Both the position numbers and the translations under genes were made by a program. The notes below the pieces were generated by a model, which did no database searches, was not told the DNA's origin, and worked only from the letters and a program-made list of their open reading frames with translations. Shown here in pieces: positions 54,650 to 62,757 of a stretch of DNA of 62,757 nucleotides. The stretch lies in NCBI GenBank assembly GCA_003224855.1, contig QHZY01000001.1, forward strand, positions 1-62,757, given 5' to 3'. This DNA is from Acidobacteriota bacterium. Lineage in GTDB: Bacteria > Acidobacteriota > Terriglobia > Terriglobales > Acidobacteriaceae. Position 1 is the first letter of the stretch. Each line of letters opens with the position of its first letter.

Positions 54650-55648
54650 CTATTGCGGTTGGTAGATTTGATCGAACAGTCCGCCATCGGCGAAGTGGAT
54701 CTTATTAGTCTTCTGCCAGTCGCCGATAATTTCAGCGAGGGTGAACAGCTTTACTTTCGGAAACTGGTTGCCGTATTTCCTGGCGACCGCCTCCGAACGC
54801 GGACGGTAGTAGCGCTTTGCGGCTATCTCCTGACCTTCCGGGCTATACAAATACTCGAGGTACGCCTGCGCCACGGCACGCGTCCCTTTTTTGTCTGCGA
54901 CTTTGTCAACCAAGCTGACGGTCGGCTCGCAGAGGATACTGATCGAGGGCACGACAATGTCGAATTTGTCCTGCCCCAGGTCCTTAGCACCCAGAAGGAC
55001 TTCGTTCTCCCAGGCAATGAGCACGTCACCCATGCCACGTTCGACGAATGTGGTAGTTGCTCCGCGGGCGCCAGAGTCGAGTACAGGAACATTCTTGTAG
55101 AGCTTCGACATGAATTCTTTGGCTTTGTTCTCATCGCCGCCGTTCTTTTTGAACGCATAGCCCCATGCGCCGAGATAATTCCAGCGCGCTCCGCCGGAGG
55201 TCTTGGGATTGGGGGTGATAATGGCAATACCCGGACGAACCAGGTCGTCCCAATCTTTGATCTGTTTGGGATTTCCCTTCCTGACCAGAAAAATAATGGT
55301 TGAGGTGTAAGGAGAACTGTTGTTGGGCAGGCGCGACTGCCAGTTCGCAGGCAGCAGGTGCGCTCTTTCGGAGATAGCGTCGATATCGTAGGCAAGCGCA
55401 AGCGTGACCACGTCGGCCTCGAGACCGTCGATGACAGCCCGGGCCTGCTTGCTGGATCCACCGTGCGATTGTTGGATGTTGACCGTCTGACCCGATTTGG
55501 CCTTCCAATATCTCGCGAAGGCAGCGTTGTAATCCTGATAAAGCTCGCGAGTGGGGTCATAGGAGACATTGAGCAGAGTGACGTTCTGGGCGGCGCTCGA
55601 TAGTGAAAGAGCGAACAAAAGGGCCAGCATCAGCGAAACTCGCTTCAT
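54650..55648 (-). CDS. sbp: Sulfate-binding protein
   Basis: The 332-residue periplasmic protein has a signal peptide (1-20, SSAAQ). [24 protein letters not shown] and [31 protein letters not shown] are the classic sulfate-binding protein signatures. The sulfate pocket residues sit in the Ser-rich HGGSS loop and in [16 protein letters not shown]. It delivers sulfate to CysTWA. Its ATG overlaps the regulator stop by 4 bases. Confidence 0.95.
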   Translation of the reverse strand: MKRVSLMLALLFALSLSSAAQNVTLLNVSYDPTRELYQDYNAAFARYWKAKSGQTVNIQQSHGGSSKQARAVIDGLEADVVTLALAYDIDAISERAHLLPANWQSRLPNNSSPYTSTIIFLVRKGNPKQIKDWDDLVRPGIAIITPNPKTSGGARWNYLGAWGYAFKKNGGDENKAKEFMSKLYKNVPVLDSGARGATTTFVERGMGDVLIAWENEVLLGAKDLGQDKFDIVVPSISILCEPTVSLVDKVADKKGTRAVAQAYLEYLYSPEGQEIAAKRYYRPRSEAVARKYGNQFPKVKLFTLAEIIGDWQKTNKIHFADGGLFDQIYQPQ

Positions 55649-56133
55649 TTCTCTCCTCGGGCAATCAGGCTCATCGGAATAACATCAGCGTCCGTCTTTC
55701 TCTTCCGCTTTTTGGACTGCGAGGTGCGGCCGTCAACGATGTCGGCAAGGGTGGTGTTTTCGAGAATTTTTGCGGCGGCGTCGCGCACATCGAGAAATAC
55801 CTTGTATAGAGCACGGTGCTCGACGTCACTGTCGATAAGGTCTCGGAGCTGCTCGGCGTCGCCAAAAGGGGCGAGCGGACCGTCGATGAGGCGAATAATC
55901 TCGCTGAGGCGAATCTCTGACGATGCGCGGCGCAACTGATAGCCGCCTTTTGCCCCGCGAACACTCTCGACAATCCGGGCATTTTTCAGTTCAAGCAGGA
56001 TCAGTTCGAGGAATTTCTCGGGGAGGCCTTCTTCGTAGGCGATATCGCGAATACGGATCGCGCCCTGATTGGAATGACGGGCGAGGGCCATGAGGGCTTG
56101 CAGAGCATAAAGACCTTTCTGGGAGATCTTCAT
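55645..56133 (-). CDS. Rrf2-family regulator without cysteines
   Basis: The 162-residue winged-helix protein starts [21 protein letters not shown] with the Rrf2 DNA-binding helix [41 protein letters not shown] count no Cys in it, so it cannot carry the Fe-S cluster of IscR or NsrR. It resembles CymR, the cysteine-metabolism repressor of Firmicutes, which is also cluster-free. It lies first in the sulfate operon with an ATGA overlap to sbp, so it is probably an autoregulated sulfur sensor. Its C-terminus is basic (KSKKRKRK). Confidence 0.85.
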   Translation of the reverse strand: MKISQKGLYALQALMALARHSNQGAIRIRDIAYEEGLPEKFLELILLELKNARIVESVRGAKGGYQLRRASSEIRLSEIIRLIDGPLAPFGDAEQLRDLIDSDVEHRALYKVFLDVRDAAAKILENTTLADIVDGRTSQSKKRKRKTDADVIPMSLIARGEK

Positions 56134-56152
56134 AGGCCAATAGTACCATAAT

Positions 56153-56171
56153 GTCTATTCTATTAATAGAC
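56153..56171. promoter_or_regulatory. Inverted repeat upstream of the Rrf2-sulfate operon
   Basis: GTCTATT and AATAGAC form a perfect 7-bp inverted repeat with a CTATT spacer, 20 bases upstream of the regulator start. It is a strong candidate binding site for the Rrf2 protein. Confidence 0.6.
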
Positions 56172-56299
56172 TTTATTGGGATGGTAGATAAGGAAGTGGT
56201 CTCAGAAACTTCGAGAATTTCGTGCTAGAGATCTACTGAACACCGCAAAATGCTGGCCAGGCAGTCCTTTTCAATCACCAAGCACAGGAAGGTGCAATA

Positions 56300-57058
56300 T
56301 CAAACGAAGCGGGCGATCTGAATGGTAATGTTGTCGGGACCGCCGCGCGCTTTGGCTATGTCGATCAGAGATTGACAGGCACGTTGGGGGTCGAGATCCA
56401 GGGCTTGTTTACAGATCTCATCGTCGGAGACCTGGCTCCACAACCCGTCAGTGCAGAGAATTAAAGTCGATCCGGGTGTTGCAGTTAACGGTTGCTCAGG
56501 AAGTTCCGCGGAAACGCTCTGCCCTGCCCCGAGCGCGGCCGTGAGGATATGCCGTTGCGGGTGGGTTTCAGCTTCGCCAGGCTGAAGCAGTCCGTTTTCT
56601 ATCAGCCGGCCAACGTAGGAATGGTCGCGGGTCAGTCGCCGGATGCCGCTGCTGTCCGCCAGATAAAGCCGGCTATCGCCAACGTGGGCGTAATAGACCT
56701 TATCCCGGAGGATTGCGGCGGTGACGCAAGTAGTGCCCATTCCATGAAACTCAGGATGGCGCGAAGCATAATCCTGAATACTGCGGTGGGCGATGCTGAA
56801 TCCCTGGTCGAGCCAGTCATGCGGATCGCCTTCGGATGCTTCCACATAAACGTGCTCGATAGTCTCAATGGCGATGCGGCTGGCTTCCTGGCCGCCCTCG
56901 TAACCGCCCATACCGTCGGCAATTAATAACAAGCGGCCTTTACGGGCAAAGAGCTCGTCACTCGCAGCTTCCCAGTATGCGAACCGGTCTTCATTATTCT
57001 CACGCTCACAACCGACGTCGGTAAGACCGGCATAAGCAATCCCGGGCCGAAATTTCAT
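56300..57058 (-). CDS. PP2C-type serine/threonine phosphatase
   Basis: From ATG 57058 (GAGGTGAA upstream) the protein has 252 residues. PP2C motifs are present in order: GLTDVGCERENNEDRF, LLLIADGMGGYEGG, MGTTCVTAAI, AHVGDSRLYL, LTRDHSYV, LILCTDGLW and GGPDNITIQIARF. The metal-binding Asp residues are intact. It would reverse Ser/Thr phosphorylation by Hanks-type kinases such as the one at the right edge of the window. It is a single-gene unit. Confidence 0.93.
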   Translation of the reverse strand: MKFRPGIAYAGLTDVGCERENNEDRFAYWEAASDELFARKGRLLLIADGMGGYEGGQEASRIAIETIEHVYVEASEGDPHDWLDQGFSIAHRSIQDYASRHPEFHGMGTTCVTAAILRDKVYYAHVGDSRLYLADSSGIRRLTRDHSYVGRLIENGLLQPGEAETHPQRHILTAALGAGQSVSAELPEQPLTATPGSTLILCTDGLWSQVSDDEICKQALDLDPQRACQSLIDIAKARGGPDNITIQIARFV

Positions 57059-57173
57059 TTCACCTCGAATTTGCAGAAGCGTGGCCACAAAACGCTCGAT
57101 TATACAGAAACAAAGCTATTGCAAATGTCGGCTTCTTGATTTTCCGGTTTCCAGAACGCTCAGCGATCGATCT

Positions 57174-57341
57174 CTAAGACTCCTCATCTTGGTGTGTATC
57201 GAGATGACTATGCACAAGTTTCAGTTCACCCTTGCGCTGCCCTAACTCGTTGTTCAATGCCTCCACCAGCCGCAGCAGTCGTCCGGCATCAGTTTCCCTC
57301 ATGATCGCTTCGCACAGCTCTCTCCATCTTGGTTCGTTCAT
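57174..57341 (-). CDS. Small helical hypothetical protein
   Basis: The start is ATG 57341 (GGAG upstream, 55 residues) or ATG 57398 (74 residues). EPRWRELCEAIMRETDAGRLLRLVEALNNELGQRKG forms two amphipathic helices. Short acidobacterial proteins of this type, with 'W-ELCE-A--E-D---L--LV', are common but uncharacterised. It stands alone between the phosphatase and the sigma factor genes. Confidence 0.5.
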   Translation of the reverse strand: MNEPRWRELCEAIMRETDAGRLLRLVEALNNELGQRKGELKLVHSHLDTHQDEES

Positions 57342-57645
57342 GGCGCTCCGATGTTGCTCTATTTTTGTCGCGAAAGAGAATTGCATTTGATCTGCCACAA
57401 TGGAAATTCATTAACTTACAGGGGTTCATTAGAAATATTGTGAGAATTGTTCTTTCAACGGCGAAAGAAATTCCTAGATGACGAACTGTATCGCCGCAGG
57501 CAAAAACCATTAGGTCGCAAATTGAGCCTGCAGGAACAGCACCGCTTTGGAGTTGCCTTTTCTGGAAAAGAAATTAAACTGCGCGCGTAACTTTCCGGCC
57601 CCTTTGCCGCATTCATTCATTGAAGGCGCATTCGCGGAGCATCTA

Positions 57646-58167
57646 TTGAAGGCCGTCGCCAACGAAAACGATGAACAGGCACAGGTCGAAGCAGCGCAGA
57701 CCGATCCTGCGCGCTTTGAAGAGCTTTACGAAGCCAATTTCGATCGGGTATACGCGTTCGTCGCACGCAGAACCGCCAACCGTGAGCTAGCGCAAGACCT
57801 GACGTCGGAAGTTTTTCAGCGCGCACTGGCTGGGCTGGAAGGATTCAAATGGCAAGGTATGCCGTTTGTGGCATGGTGCATAGGAATTGCGCGGAATGTG
57901 CTGGCGCAACATGCGTATCGAAGTCCGGCAGAGTGCGTATTGCCGGATCTTGGCGCCGATGACGGCGCAGAGCGGCGAACCATGATGCTGCAGGCGATCG
58001 ATTCATTGCCTGATGATCAGAAGCAAGTGATCGTACGACGATTTTTTCAACAGCGCAGCATGCGCGAAATCGCGCAGGAACTGGGGCGCAGCGAAGGTGC
58101 GGTAAAGCAGTTGCAACTGAGGGCATTGAGGAAGCTGCGGGATTTTTTGAGGAGCAAATATGAATGA
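57646..58167 (+). CDS. ECF-type RNA polymerase sigma factor
   Basis: I prefer TTG 57646 (GGAG 6 bases upstream), giving 173 residues; TTG 57547 is an alternative. Region 2 is FEELYEANFDRVYAFVARRTANRELAQDLTSEVFQRAL with the DLTSEVF motif. Region 4 is DSLPDDQKQVIVRRFFQQRSMREIAQELGRSEGAVKQLQLRALRKLR. The next gene overlaps its end by 8 bases and is a TonB-type membrane protein that probably acts as its anti-sigma or signal partner. Confidence 0.88.
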   Translation: MKAVANENDEQAQVEAAQTDPARFEELYEANFDRVYAFVARRTANRELAQDLTSEVFQRALAGLEGFKWQGMPFVAWCIGIARNVLAQHAYRSPAECVLPDLGADDGAERRTMMLQAIDSLPDDQKQVIVRRFFQQRSMREIAQELGRSEGAVKQLQLRALRKLRDFLRSKYE

Positions 58168-59233
58168 CCAAATTCTTGCGGAAGAACTCGATAAGGAAAT
58201 TGAGGAAATGCTGGCGCACTCACGCCTGATTGGGCAGAGAGGTTCCCCCGAAGCGCAAGACCTGGCAAAGATCGCGAGTGAGTTGCGTCTGGCTGCTGAA
58301 CCTTCATACCGGGCCGATCTCAAGGCGCGGCTGGCCGCGCAGATCAAGCGCAAAGGGGAGCGTAAGACAACCCCGCTGCTACTGGCGATACCCCAGCCCG
58401 CGCGTATTCTGCCGACTCTGTTTGGCGAAGGTTATGGGAGCTACCCGATCCAGCGACGGAATTTTGCGACTTCAGTGGGGATTCATTGTGCGGTCGCAGT
58501 GCTGGTGATTGCGGGAAGCATGTGGACGGCCCGCCGAGTTCAGAAAATTGCGGCGAACAAAATGCTGACCCTAGTTCCGACCGAGGGATACGCGTTGCCG
58601 GCGGCGCTTACGCTGAGTCGCGGCGGTGGCGGAGGCGGCGATCGCGACGTGCTACAGGCTTCGAAAGGCAGCCTGCCAAAGTTCGCGATGCAACAGATTA
58701 CGCCGCCGACAATCGTGGTCCGGAATGACAGTCCTAAGTTGACCGCCGACCCAACCGTGGTAGGAGCGCCCTCACTGACCATGCCGGCAACAAGTCAGGT
58801 TGGGGATCCATTGTCAGCGGTCTTGGGGCCAGCTTCGAACGGCACAGGTTCGCGCGGCGGAATTGGAACCGGAATCGGCGGCGGAATCGGGACCGGCTCT
58901 GGACCGGGAGTCGGCGAGGGCCGGGGTGGCGGCATGGGCGGAGGGATCTTCCGCGTGGGCGGAGGCGTTAGTGCACCACGTCCGATTTTTGATCCTGATC
59001 CGGAATTTTCTGAAGAAGCGCGCGCCGCGAAGTATCAGGGGAAGGTGTTGCTGTGGGTGGTAATCGGGGCCGACGGTCGTCCGAGAGATATGCGAGTACA
59101 ACGCTCTCTCGGCATGGGCCTGGATGAAAAAGCGCTTGCCGCAGTGAAGACCTGGCGATTTGAGCCGGCGATGAAGGATGGCCATCCGGTGGCGGTGCAG
59201 GTGAACATTGAGGTGAGTTTCAGGCTGTACTGA
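58160..59233 (+). CDS. Membrane protein with N-terminal cytoplasmic domain and TonB C-terminal domain
   Basis: The 357-residue protein has a helical N-terminal segment without zinc ligands (about 1-97), one transmembrane helix (about 102-122), a periplasmic region with a Gly-rich stretch (about 225-265), and a TonB C-terminal domain (PDPEFSEEARAAKYQGKVLLWVVIGADGRPRDMRV and KTWRFEPAMKDGHPVAVQVNIEVSF). It overlaps the ECF sigma gene by 8 bases. The topology of a cytoplasmic domain, membrane span and TonB domain suggests an anti-sigma factor that senses an outer-membrane interaction. Alternatively it may be a plain TonB with an atypical N-terminus. Confidence 0.75.
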   Translation: MNDQILAEELDKEIEEMLAHSRLIGQRGSPEAQDLAKIASELRLAAEPSYRADLKARLAAQIKRKGERKTTPLLLAIPQPARILPTLFGEGYGSYPIQRRNFATSVGIHCAVAVLVIAGSMWTARRVQKIAANKMLTLVPTEGYALPAALTLSRGGGGGGDRDVLQASKGSLPKFAMQQITPPTIVVRNDSPKLTADPTVVGAPSLTMPATSQVGDPLSAVLGPASNGTGSRGGIGTGIGGGIGTGSGPGVGEGRGGGMGGGIFRVGGGVSAPRPIFDPDPEFSEEARAAKYQGKVLLWVVIGADGRPRDMRVQRSLGMGLDEKALAAVKTWRFEPAMKDGHPVAVQVNIEVSFRLY

Positions 59234-59252
59234 AAATGTGTTGGAATGATGG

Positions 59253-59960
59253 TCAGGCGCGACGTTCGAGGTCCTGCAAAACCAGGGCTTTCACCCCCGG
59301 AGGCAGGCGCGAGACGTTGAGTACTTCCATTACTTGGGGGGGCGACAAGGAACGCGCAAATTCCAGTGCGCGAACCAGCGGAGTTTTTTCCGCGCGCAAT
59401 AACGCGATACGGATGTCACGCCGTACTGACCACTTGGAATGATTGCAAACCGCACCGATCAGAGCTGCGGATGCGTCGAAACGTATCACGCTCTTGATGA
59501 TCGCGCCTTCGGTGAGGCGGGGATTTTCGAGAGCTGTGCGCATGACGCGCGCTTCGCGGTCCAGCAACAGCACAGCAGCCACCCGGCCAGAAGCACGCTT
59601 GGCCAGCGACAATTTTTCTCCTTCCGGCAGAGTCTCCATGCGATTGATCAGCGATTCTTCGGCAGCGATTTTGACGTCGGCCGGTACGGCCGGCGTAAGA
59701 GCCACGCGCATGAGGTCGAAGGTGAAGAGATGGCGGATCAGCGGGATCGAAACGTAACGAGGAGTGTGGGGATGAGTGCAGATTGCCAGCCTGATCTTGC
59801 GGCCTCTATTCACACCGGGGGTCTTGCTGATGCGCTCGATTTCTTCACCCGAAAGTGCTGAGTCTTTAAGCAGTGACAGTGCTTCGCGTTCAGTTCCAGA
59901 CGATGTGGGCTTTGGTGTACCCGCTGGTTGTGCTTCGGTGATCGATGCGCTAAGCGTCAT
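59253..59960 (-). CDS. Helical-repeat (HEAT-like) protein
   Basis: The 235-residue protein is all-helical after a Thr/Pro-rich N-terminus. RKIRLAICTHPHTPRYVSIPLIRHLFTFDLMRVALTP and SKWSVRRDIRIALLRAEKTPLVRALEFA recall HEAT or VHS-like repeats in acidobacterial proteins without known function. It overlaps the kinase gene by 11 bases, indicating coupled translation. It is convergent with the TonB gene. Confidence 0.55.
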   Translation of the reverse strand: MTLSASITEAQPAGTPKPTSSGTEREALSLLKDSALSGEEIERISKTPGVNRGRKIRLAICTHPHTPRYVSIPLIRHLFTFDLMRVALTPAVPADVKIAAEESLINRMETLPEGEKLSLAKRASGRVAAVLLLDREARVMRTALENPRLTEGAIIKSVIRFDASAALIGAVCNHSKWSVRRDIRIALLRAEKTPLVRALEFARSLSPPQVMEVLNVSRLPPGVKALVLQDLERRA

Positions 59961-60873
59961 GCAGATTTTCTGCCGCTCTACGTGCCAGGTCTAAGGCACC
60001 CAGAGCGGGATCGGCGATTTCGGCATTGATGGCTGCTTGCGGCCAGAGCAGGGCCAGTTGCTCTGCAAAAGCATCTCTCACCTGGGCACAGTGGCGAAAG
60101 ACCCCTCCGGACATGGCCACCTGTACGGTGCTCGCTGGTTCGAAAAGATTCGCAATCGCGATGCGAGCGAGCGTGGCGAGTTCGCTTCCGGCACCCGAAA
60201 GGATGGAACGCGCCAACGGCTCACCGTTGCCGGCTGCGAGAGTAATGATGGGCACGAGTGAGGCGAAGTCCGGCACTGGCGAAGCATTAGCAGCGACTAC
60301 CAGCGCATCGCGGGTCGGAAGATTCCAGGACTGAAGAATTTCAGCGAACAGTGGGCTTGACCGCTGGCTTTCATCGCTGGCGCGGAAGAGCGCGGCAATG
60401 GCGTTGCGACCGATCCAGGTACCCGAGCCTTCATCTGAAATGGCGTGACCCCAACCGCCGGCACGACCTAACCGCCCTGCCGCATCGCGTCCGTATGCGA
60501 TGGAGCCAGTACCCGAGATAACGATCACACCAGGGCGGTTACCCAGAGCGGCATGAAGCGCTATCTGGTTGTCGCCGACGATCTCTATGTAACAGTTGAG
60601 AACATGCTGCAGAAGATCGCGCAAGGGCTCGGTGATTTCGGTACGCCCAGCCCCGGCAAGTCCAATACAGATTGATGTGATTTGCGGGGGAGCGATCCCG
60701 GCGGCACCGCAGGCCTGTGTGATGGCAGCGAGTAGAGAGTCACGACACCTTTCAACACCAAGTCGAACAGGATTGGCTGGTCCTGAAACGCCGGTGCCAA
60801 GCACCGTGCCCTCATCGCCTGCCACACAGCGGGTCTTGCTGGCGCCGCCGTCGATGCCAAGGAAGTAGGACAC
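59950..60873 (-). CDS. BadF/BcrA-type ATPase, N-acetylglucosamine kinase-like
   Basis: From GTG 60873 the protein has 307 residues. FLGIDGGASKTRCV is the phosphate-1 motif of the ASKHA fold, and VISGTGSIAYGRD and AGGWGHAISDEGSGTWIG are the phosphate-2 and substrate segments of N-acetylglucosamine kinases. AMSGGVFRHC is the adenosine motif. It probably phosphorylates amino sugars from cell-wall turnover. A longer frame to 60927 would include a palindromic repeat and is rejected. It overlaps the next gene. Confidence 0.83.
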   Translation of the reverse strand: MSYFLGIDGGASKTRCVAGDEGTVLGTGVSGPANPVRLGVERCRDSLLAAITQACGAAGIAPPQITSICIGLAGAGRTEITEPLRDLLQHVLNCYIEIVGDNQIALHAALGNRPGVIVISGTGSIAYGRDAAGRLGRAGGWGHAISDEGSGTWIGRNAIAALFRASDESQRSSPLFAEILQSWNLPTRDALVVAANASPVPDFASLVPIITLAAGNGEPLARSILSGAGSELATLARIAIANLFEPASTVQVAMSGGVFRHCAQVRDAFAEQLALLWPQAAINAEIADPALGALDLARRAAENLHDA

Positions 60874-60901
60874 GGGTAAGTTTTTATCACGAGTGCTCAA
60901 A

Positions 60902-60921
60902 GCCGGGCGAGGACGCCCGGC
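60902..60921. repeat. GC-rich palindrome
   Basis: GCCGGGCG-AGGA-CGCCCGGC is a perfect 8-bp stem between two - strand genes, similar in type to 10871-10888. Confidence 0.6.
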
Positions 60922-60935
60922 CTCCACCGGCAGGT

Positions 60936-62757
60936 TTACTGCAGATGTTCGACTAAGAAGAGATCCGAAAGGTTGCGCACGTAGCCGAAGACGTAATGCT
61001 CTTCATCAGCTGCAAGAAGCGGAGCAGAGGAACCTGTTAAGCCGGCAACATCTGAGGCGCTGAAGGCCTTCCAAGGCGTCCGGACACCCGACTGCAGATG
61101 CAATCGTACAACCGCGCTTTCGGTCTCGGACCGAATGCCGATCAGCAGGCTCTGCCCGTCTTTCGTCCAACGTAAAGGAATATCGCCGGGTTTCGATCCA
61201 GCCACAAATTTCGGTTGTCCTCCCTCGACCGGCACCAAAGAAATCCCTTCATGAGAGAGGACGGCTAGTTGCGAGTTATCTGGCGACAGAGCGCGCGACG
61301 AACGCCCTACTGTGAAGCCTTCCGGAGTGATCGGGCGCGGAGTTCCGCCATCGATATTCGTAACGTAAATGCGCGAGCCATGGCCGGACTCATGCCCATC
61401 AAAAAAGAGCCGCTTCGAATCAGGCGAGAACATGCCGAAGTTGGGAAGAATGCTGCCTGTGGAGAGAACTCGTTGCTGCCCGACGCCAGTTGGAAGCAGC
61501 ACGAAGTCCGGCGGAGACAGATTCTGACGAAGCACCAGGGCGAATTTGAGATCAGGGGAAAGCGCTCGAGAGGTTCCCTGCCCCAGGCGAACCGCGGGCG
61601 CGCCGCTTGTATCCCGGGTGAAGACCGCGTATTCGCCACCTCCGGCTTCGCCGGCCTCGGTGAACAGCAGAACCTTGCCGTCTTCAGAGATGTCGGCAGG
61701 CACAGTCCAATCCTGCCAGCTGAGATCGCGCTGCTTGTTTTCTCCCGGTGCGAGGCCGATCGCGCCCGCCCGCATTGCGTCTCTGGAGATAAGAGCGCGG
61801 CCTCCGGGACCGGAATCGTGAAGCGTCAGAGTCCCAGGAGCGCTGAGCAGCTCGCGCTCTGCGCCGGAGAGGGTGACCCCCCGCAGAGATCGGCTAAAGC
61901 CGGTGGCGGTAGCGGTAAACCAGATTTCATCCGATGATCCCCAGGCCAAACCTACAGCGCTGGCGAAACGTTGCGTGAGGTCGGATTTCTTGCCATTTAA
62001 TGTGACTATGCTGACCGTGCCACCATCGTCTCCGAGCAGAGAGTGATCGATAAACGCAATCAGGTCCCCCTTCGTCGAAAATCGCGGATTGCTTATCCAA
62101 CCGGCGGTTTCATACAGGACCTTGCCGACCGGGTACTCAAGCCGGGATTTTCCTCCCACGTCGTGTACCACGGCAAGAGAGCTACCATCCGGCGCCCAAT
62201 CAGCATCCTCGACGTCATCCAACAGATCGCGGGGCGCGTCGGCTCCGATAGAAAGCTGGGCCAGGGTTCCAACGTAAGTGAAAGCATTATCGGCGACTCG
62301 AAAGTTGCGCAGGATTGCCATCTGGCCGGATGAAACCGAGACGATCTTGGTCTTAGCCAGCCCCAGATCACGCGATTCGGTCGAATTTGGTGAACTGATA
62401 AAGACGGCCTGCGGATTGCCTTCCCAGGCCGCGCTGTAAATTGCCGAGCGCGGATCGGGTGCGAAGCGGGCAGAAGTCAGGGCTCCACGCCGGAAAGTAA
62501 GTTCCCGGAAAGTCGGAATGGAGCGCAAGGTCCCACGCCGACCCAGAAAATATCCTGCGGCGCCCATAATGGCGAGGGCGATAAGCGCGGCTGCCATGAT
62601 CGCGAGCTTCCGGCTTTTTCGAGCTGGTTCTGGGAGTTTGACTCTCGAGCTGCTCTCAGGGATAGCCCTTATCGGGGCGTCCTCAACTACTGCGAGCTGA
62701 CGGGAAGACGAGGACTGGCGATCACGATTCAGGCGCTTCAAATCGGCGCGCATGTCG
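60936..62757 (-). CDS. C-terminal part of Ser/Thr protein kinase with TolB/WD40-like propeller (cut by right edge)
   Basis: The frame runs to the last base. The first visible residues, MRADLKRLNRDRQSS, are the typical end of the kinase domain in acidobacterial receptor-like kinases. A transmembrane helix (about residues 51-71) follows, then about 530 residues of beta-propeller with TolB/WD40-like blades (ADWAPDGSSLAVVHD, GMFSPDSKRLFFDG, RALSPDNSQLAVLSHEG). The propeller is likely periplasmic and the kinase cytoplasmic. The ligand is unknown. It is upstream, on the same strand, of the sugar-kinase gene. Confidence 0.85.
   Translation of the reverse strand, partial: DMRADLKRLNRDRQSSSSRQLAVVEDAPIRAIPESSSRVKLPEPARKSRKLAIMAAALIALAIMGAAGYFLGRRGTLRSIPTFRELTFRRGALTSARFAPDPRSAIYSAAWEGNPQAVFISSPNSTESRDLGLAKTKIVSVSSGQMAILRNFRVADNAFTYVGTLAQLSIGADAPRDLLDDVEDADWAPDGSSLAVVHDVGGKSRLEYPVGKVLYETAGWISNPRFSTKGDLIAFIDHSLLGDDGGTVSIVTLNGKKSDLTQRFASAVGLAWGSSDEIWFTATATGFSRSLRGVTLSGAERELLSAPGTLTLHDSGPGGRALISRDAMRAGAIGLAPGENKQRDLSWQDWTVPADISEDGKVLLFTEAGEAGGGEYAVFTRDTSGAPAVRLGQGTSRALSPDLKFALVLRQNLSPPDFVLLPTGVGQQRVLSTGSILPNFGMFSPDSKRLFFDGHESGHGSRIYVTNIDGGTPRPITPEGFTVGRSSRALSPDNSQLAVLSHEGISLVPVEGGQPKFVAGSKPGDIPLRWTKDGQSLLIGIRSETESAVVRLHLQSGVRTPWKAFSASDVAGLTGSSAPLLAADEEHYVFGYVRNLSDLFLVEHLQ

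Overview
The window comes from a high-GC Gram-negative bacterium, most likely a member of the Acidobacteriota (Terriglobia/Koribacter-like). Four things suggest this: a protein kinase fused to a TolB-like propeller whose kinase domain would end in a typical 'MRADLKRLNRD' stretch, a coiled-coil 'putative porin', a TonB protein paired with an ECF sigma factor, and many short degenerate intergenic repeats (CGCAGAG/CGCGGAG, TCAGTTC, palindromes). Phylum assignment is inference; there is no rRNA gene here. I saw no tRNA, rRNA, CRISPR array, integrase or insertion sequence.

Region 1 (1-20164, all + strand) is a phage-like particle cluster: a tail-fibre-like protein cut by the left edge, two large exported proteins, large terminase, a HipA-like kinase plus DUF3037 pair, portal, protease-like protein, scaffold-like protein, major capsid protein, connector and tail-completion candidates, a tail-tube candidate, a tail hub and a small membrane protein. 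It has no recognisable integrase, repressor, replication gene, tape measure or endolysin. Host-type repeats and terminator hairpins lie between its genes. It reads as a long-resident, possibly domesticated element.

Region 2 (20167-28770) is core genome: an alkyltransferase-like DNA repair protein and a STAS protein (-), the dnaX-ybaB-recR operon (+), a decayed CHAD-HD gene whose frame now runs into a nuclease-like gene (-), and a large repeat/PilZ protein (+).

Region 3 (28782-41222, all - strand) is an energy block in transcription order: nuoA, a PH-domain-like gene, nuoC, nuoD, nuoH, nuoJ, nuoK, nuoL, nuoM, nuoN, atpZ, atpI, atpB, atpE. The complex I genes for NuoB, NuoE, NuoF, NuoG and NuoI are absent, and repeat-rich spacers occupy the nuoB and nuoI positions. 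F1 and the b subunit are also not here.

Region 4 (41230-48369) mixes small exported and hypothetical proteins, an RHH-like gene with strong palindromes over its start, a four-repeat exported protein, an APC permease, dimethylargininase and lysS.

Region 5 (48527-56171, - strand) is a sulfate uptake operon: a cysteine-free Rrf2 regulator, sulfate-binding protein, CysT, CysW, CysA, then a porin and an FAD/NAD(P)-binding protein, with an inverted repeat just upstream of the regulator.

Region 6 (56300-62757) is signalling: a PP2C phosphatase, an ECF sigma factor overlapping a TonB-domain membrane protein, a helical-repeat protein with a BadF-type kinase, and the C-terminal part of a Ser/Thr kinase cut by the right edge.
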